This document shows, piece by piece, positions 36,142 through 37,829 of a stretch of 37,829 nucleotides of DNA. Each line of letters opens with the position of its first letter. Positions within the stretch are counted from its first letter, which is position 1. Below the pieces are notes generated by a model. It was not told where the DNA came from and did not search any database. It saw only the letters and a list, made by a program, of their open reading frames with translations. The stretch is taken from assembly GCF_001552535.1 (NCBI RefSeq), contig NZ_BCRJ01000043.1, positions 1-37,829 of the forward strand, in the 5' to 3' direction. The translations under genes and the position numbers were made by a program. Source of the DNA: Nocardioides jensenii JCM 1364 = NBRC 14755 (GTDB taxonomy: Bacteria > Actinomycetota > Actinomycetes > Propionibacteriales > Nocardioidaceae).

Positions 36142-37797
36142 ATGACGTCGTTGCTCGAGAGCGCCAGGAAACTGGTCTCCAGAGGATCCGACCTGGACGC
36201 TCGCGTTGCCGGTCTCGATGCTGCCGTGCTGCAGGCACGCGGCCGGCTCGACGACGAAATCGTCGACCACGGCCGAGAGGTCGTCGACCGTGCGACCAGT
36301 CGACTCCGGCTCTCGGCGGAGCACACCGTGATCGCACTCGCCGGCGCCACCGGTTCGGGAAAGTCCTCGACGTTCAACGCGTTGACCGATCTCGAGCTCT
36401 CCGCCGTCGGCGTACGCCGTCCCACCACGTCGTGGGCGACCGCCTGCGTGTGGGGTCGTGAGGGCGCGCCCGAGCTGCTCGACTGGCTGGGCATTCCCGC
36501 GCGCCACCAGGTCACCCGTGACTCGATGCTCGACACCGGCCGCGAGGACAAGCGCATGCACGGCACCGTGCTGCTCGACCTCCCCGACCACGACTCCACC
36601 GAGGTCTCCCACCACCTCGAGGTCGACCGTCTGGTGAAGTTGGCCGACGTGCTCGTGTGGGTCCTCGACCCACAGAAGTACGCCGACGCGGCCGTCCACG
36701 ACCGCTACCTCAAGCCTCTCGCGGGGCATGCCGGCATCATGCTCGTCGTGCTCAACCACATCGACACCGTGCCTCCCGACCGTCGTGACGCGATGGTGGA
36801 CGACGTACGTCGTCTGCTGGCCGCCGACGGTCTCGGCGAGGTCCCGGTGCTGCCGATCAGTGCCCGCGAGGAGCTCGGGCTCGACGAGCTCAAGGACGAG
36901 CTGGCTCGTCGGGTGGCCGGCAAGCGTGCCGCGAAGGCTCGGCTCGAGGCCGATGTGAAGGCCGTCGCCGACGAGCTCTCCACGGCCTCCGGTGCAGCCC
37001 GCGTGGCGTCACCGACCAAGCAGCGCATCACCGAGCTGGAGGATGCCTTCGCCGATGCGGCCGGCGTGCCGATCGTGGTCGACGCGGTCGAGACCTCCAC
37101 CCGGATCCGGGCCGGCCGGGCCACGGGGTGGCCGGTCACGTCCTGGCTCTCGAAGCTCAAGCCCGATCCGCTCAAGCGACTGCACCTGGATCTCGGCAAG
37201 GAGGGGCGGGCCCTGACCAAGGCCTCCCGCACCTCGATCCCGCAGGCCACCAAGGTGCAGCGGGCCCGGGTCGATGCGGCCGTGCGTGGCGTCGCCGACG
37301 AGGTCAGCAGCGGACTGACCGCGCCGTGGCAGGCGTCGATCCGTCGCGCCTCGGTGTCCAACAGTGCGCAGATCGGTGACGAGCTCGACACCGCTCTGGC
37401 CAGCACCGATCTCGGTGTGGCGAAGCTGCCGTGGTGGGCGAGCACGGTGCGGGTGCTCCAGTGGCTGCTGATCCTGACCGCCCTGGCCGGTGGCGTCTGG
37501 CTGGGTGTCCTGGCGGTGATGGCCTACCTGCACATGCCCGAGCCGCCGACGCCCGACCTCGGCGGTTTCCCGGTGCCGACGCTGATGTTGCTCGGGGGAG
37601 TGCTGCTCGGTGTGATCCTGGCCCTGATCTGCAAGGTGCTGGTCTCGCTGACCGCGCGGTCGCGAGCCCGTGCCGCCGACCGCAACCTGCGATCGGGGAT
37701 CCGTGGCATCAGCCAGAGCCTGGTGATCCAGCCGATCGAGGCCGAGCTCGACGCCTACGACCGCGTCCGCGAGGGCCTGGCCACCGCCCTGCGCTGA
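36142..37797 (+). CDS. YfjP-like membrane GTPase, second of a pair
   Basis: This 551-residue protein has a complete Ras-like GTPase core: G1 LAGATGSGKSS (about 66-76), switch-I RRPTTSW, G3 LLDLPDHDSTEV (about 147-158), G4 LNHID and G5 PISAREELG. A helical region leads to two adjacent transmembrane segments (about 435-460 and 475-500) and a short basic cytoplasmic tail. It resembles YfjP/Era-like GTPase-containing membrane proteins. The ATG follows GAGGGAGAAG. It sits 90 bases after a dynamin-like GTPase in the same direction, and the two may work as a heterotypic pair on the membrane. After its stop only 32 bases remain, holding nothing recognisable. Confidence 0.82.
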   Translation: MTSLLESARKLVSRGSDLDARVAGLDAAVLQARGRLDDEIVDHGREVVDRATSRLRLSAEHTVIALAGATGSGKSSTFNALTDLELSAVGVRRPTTSWATACVWGREGAPELLDWLGIPARHQVTRDSMLDTGREDKRMHGTVLLDLPDHDSTEVSHHLEVDRLVKLADVLVWVLDPQKYADAAVHDRYLKPLAGHAGIMLVVLNHIDTVPPDRRDAMVDDVRRLLAADGLGEVPVLPISAREELGLDELKDELARRVAGKRAAKARLEADVKAVADELSTASGAARVASPTKQRITELEDAFADAAGVPIVVDAVETSTRIRAGRATGWPVTSWLSKLKPDPLKRLHLDLGKEGRALTKASRTSIPQATKVQRARVDAAVRGVADEVSSGLTAPWQASIRRASVSNSAQIGDELDTALASTDLGVAKLPWWASTVRVLQWLLILTALAGGVWLGVLAVMAYLHMPEPPTPDLGGFPVPTLMLLGGVLLGVILALICKVLVSLTARSRARAADRNLRSGIRGISQSLVIQPIEAELDAYDRVREGLATALR

Positions 37798-37829
37798 CCC
37801 GTCGCCAGTTCGGGCCGACCCGTCGTGAG

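Noticed and set aside
37798..37829. Direct repeat ACCCGTCG in the last 32 bases
   Set aside because: It is eight bases in GC-rich DNA at the cut edge of the window, too little to support a feature.

Overview
The window is GC-rich, gene-dense DNA from a high-GC actinobacterium. Family content and gene style (PucR regulator, PrsW protease, paired membrane GTPases, ATGA-type gene overlaps, several starts that look leaderless) suggest a Nocardioides-like member of the Propionibacteriales. That placement is by recognition only. No rRNA, tRNA, CRISPR array, transposase or integrase was seen.

Most of the window (1-27486, plus pyruvate kinase at 28548-29996) is a purine degradation locus that carries guanine, xanthine, 8-oxoguanine and urate through allantoin to glyoxylate and then to central metabolism. 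Left block, plus strand: end of 5-hydroxyisourate hydrolase, urate oxidase, an NCS2 permease, 8-oxoguanine deaminase and an IclR regulator (1-4938). A separate block of four genes (5064-9215: luciferase-like oxidoreductase, HD-domain protein, GlxA-type AraC regulator, zinc alcohol dehydrogenase) has no obvious purine role. Next comes a minus-strand operon read from 18792 down to 9362: pucR, a second NCS2 permease fused to an OHCU-decarboxylase-like domain, xdhA, xdhB, xdhC and guanine deaminase, mostly overlapping or closely spaced. Divergent from pucR is a plus-strand operon (18919-27486): hydroxypyruvate isomerase, tartronate semialdehyde reductase, glyoxylate carboligase, glycerate kinase, a FAH-family protein, allantoinase, (S)-ureidoglycine aminohydrolase and an SDR.

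The encoded route is guanine > xanthine > urate > 5-hydroxyisourate > OHCU > allantoin > allantoate > ureidoglycine > ureidoglycolate > glyoxylate > tartronate semialdehyde > glycerate > phosphoglycerate, with pyruvate kinase nearby. Not seen here are a normal stand-alone OHCU decarboxylase, an allantoate amidohydrolase and a classical AllA ureidoglycolate lyase. The FAH-family protein is a candidate for the last step.

The right end (27512-37797) is ordinary chromosome: a DUF3592-like membrane protein, pyruvate kinase, a methyltransferase, a secreted GH114-like protein coupled to an aminopeptidase P, and a PrsW-like membrane protease coupled to two dynamin-like membrane GTPases.

The most interesting signals are: (1) the permease fusion, whose decarboxylase domain has lost the expected catalytic His and Glu; (2) a TTCCR-N5-YGGAA dyad, repeated at a 21-bp pitch in front of the glyoxylate operon and again upstream of pyruvate kinase; (3) a perfect 8+4+8 palindrome filling the -35/-10 spacer of the glyoxylate operon promoter; (4) a 17-codon leader ORF coupled to the FAH gene.
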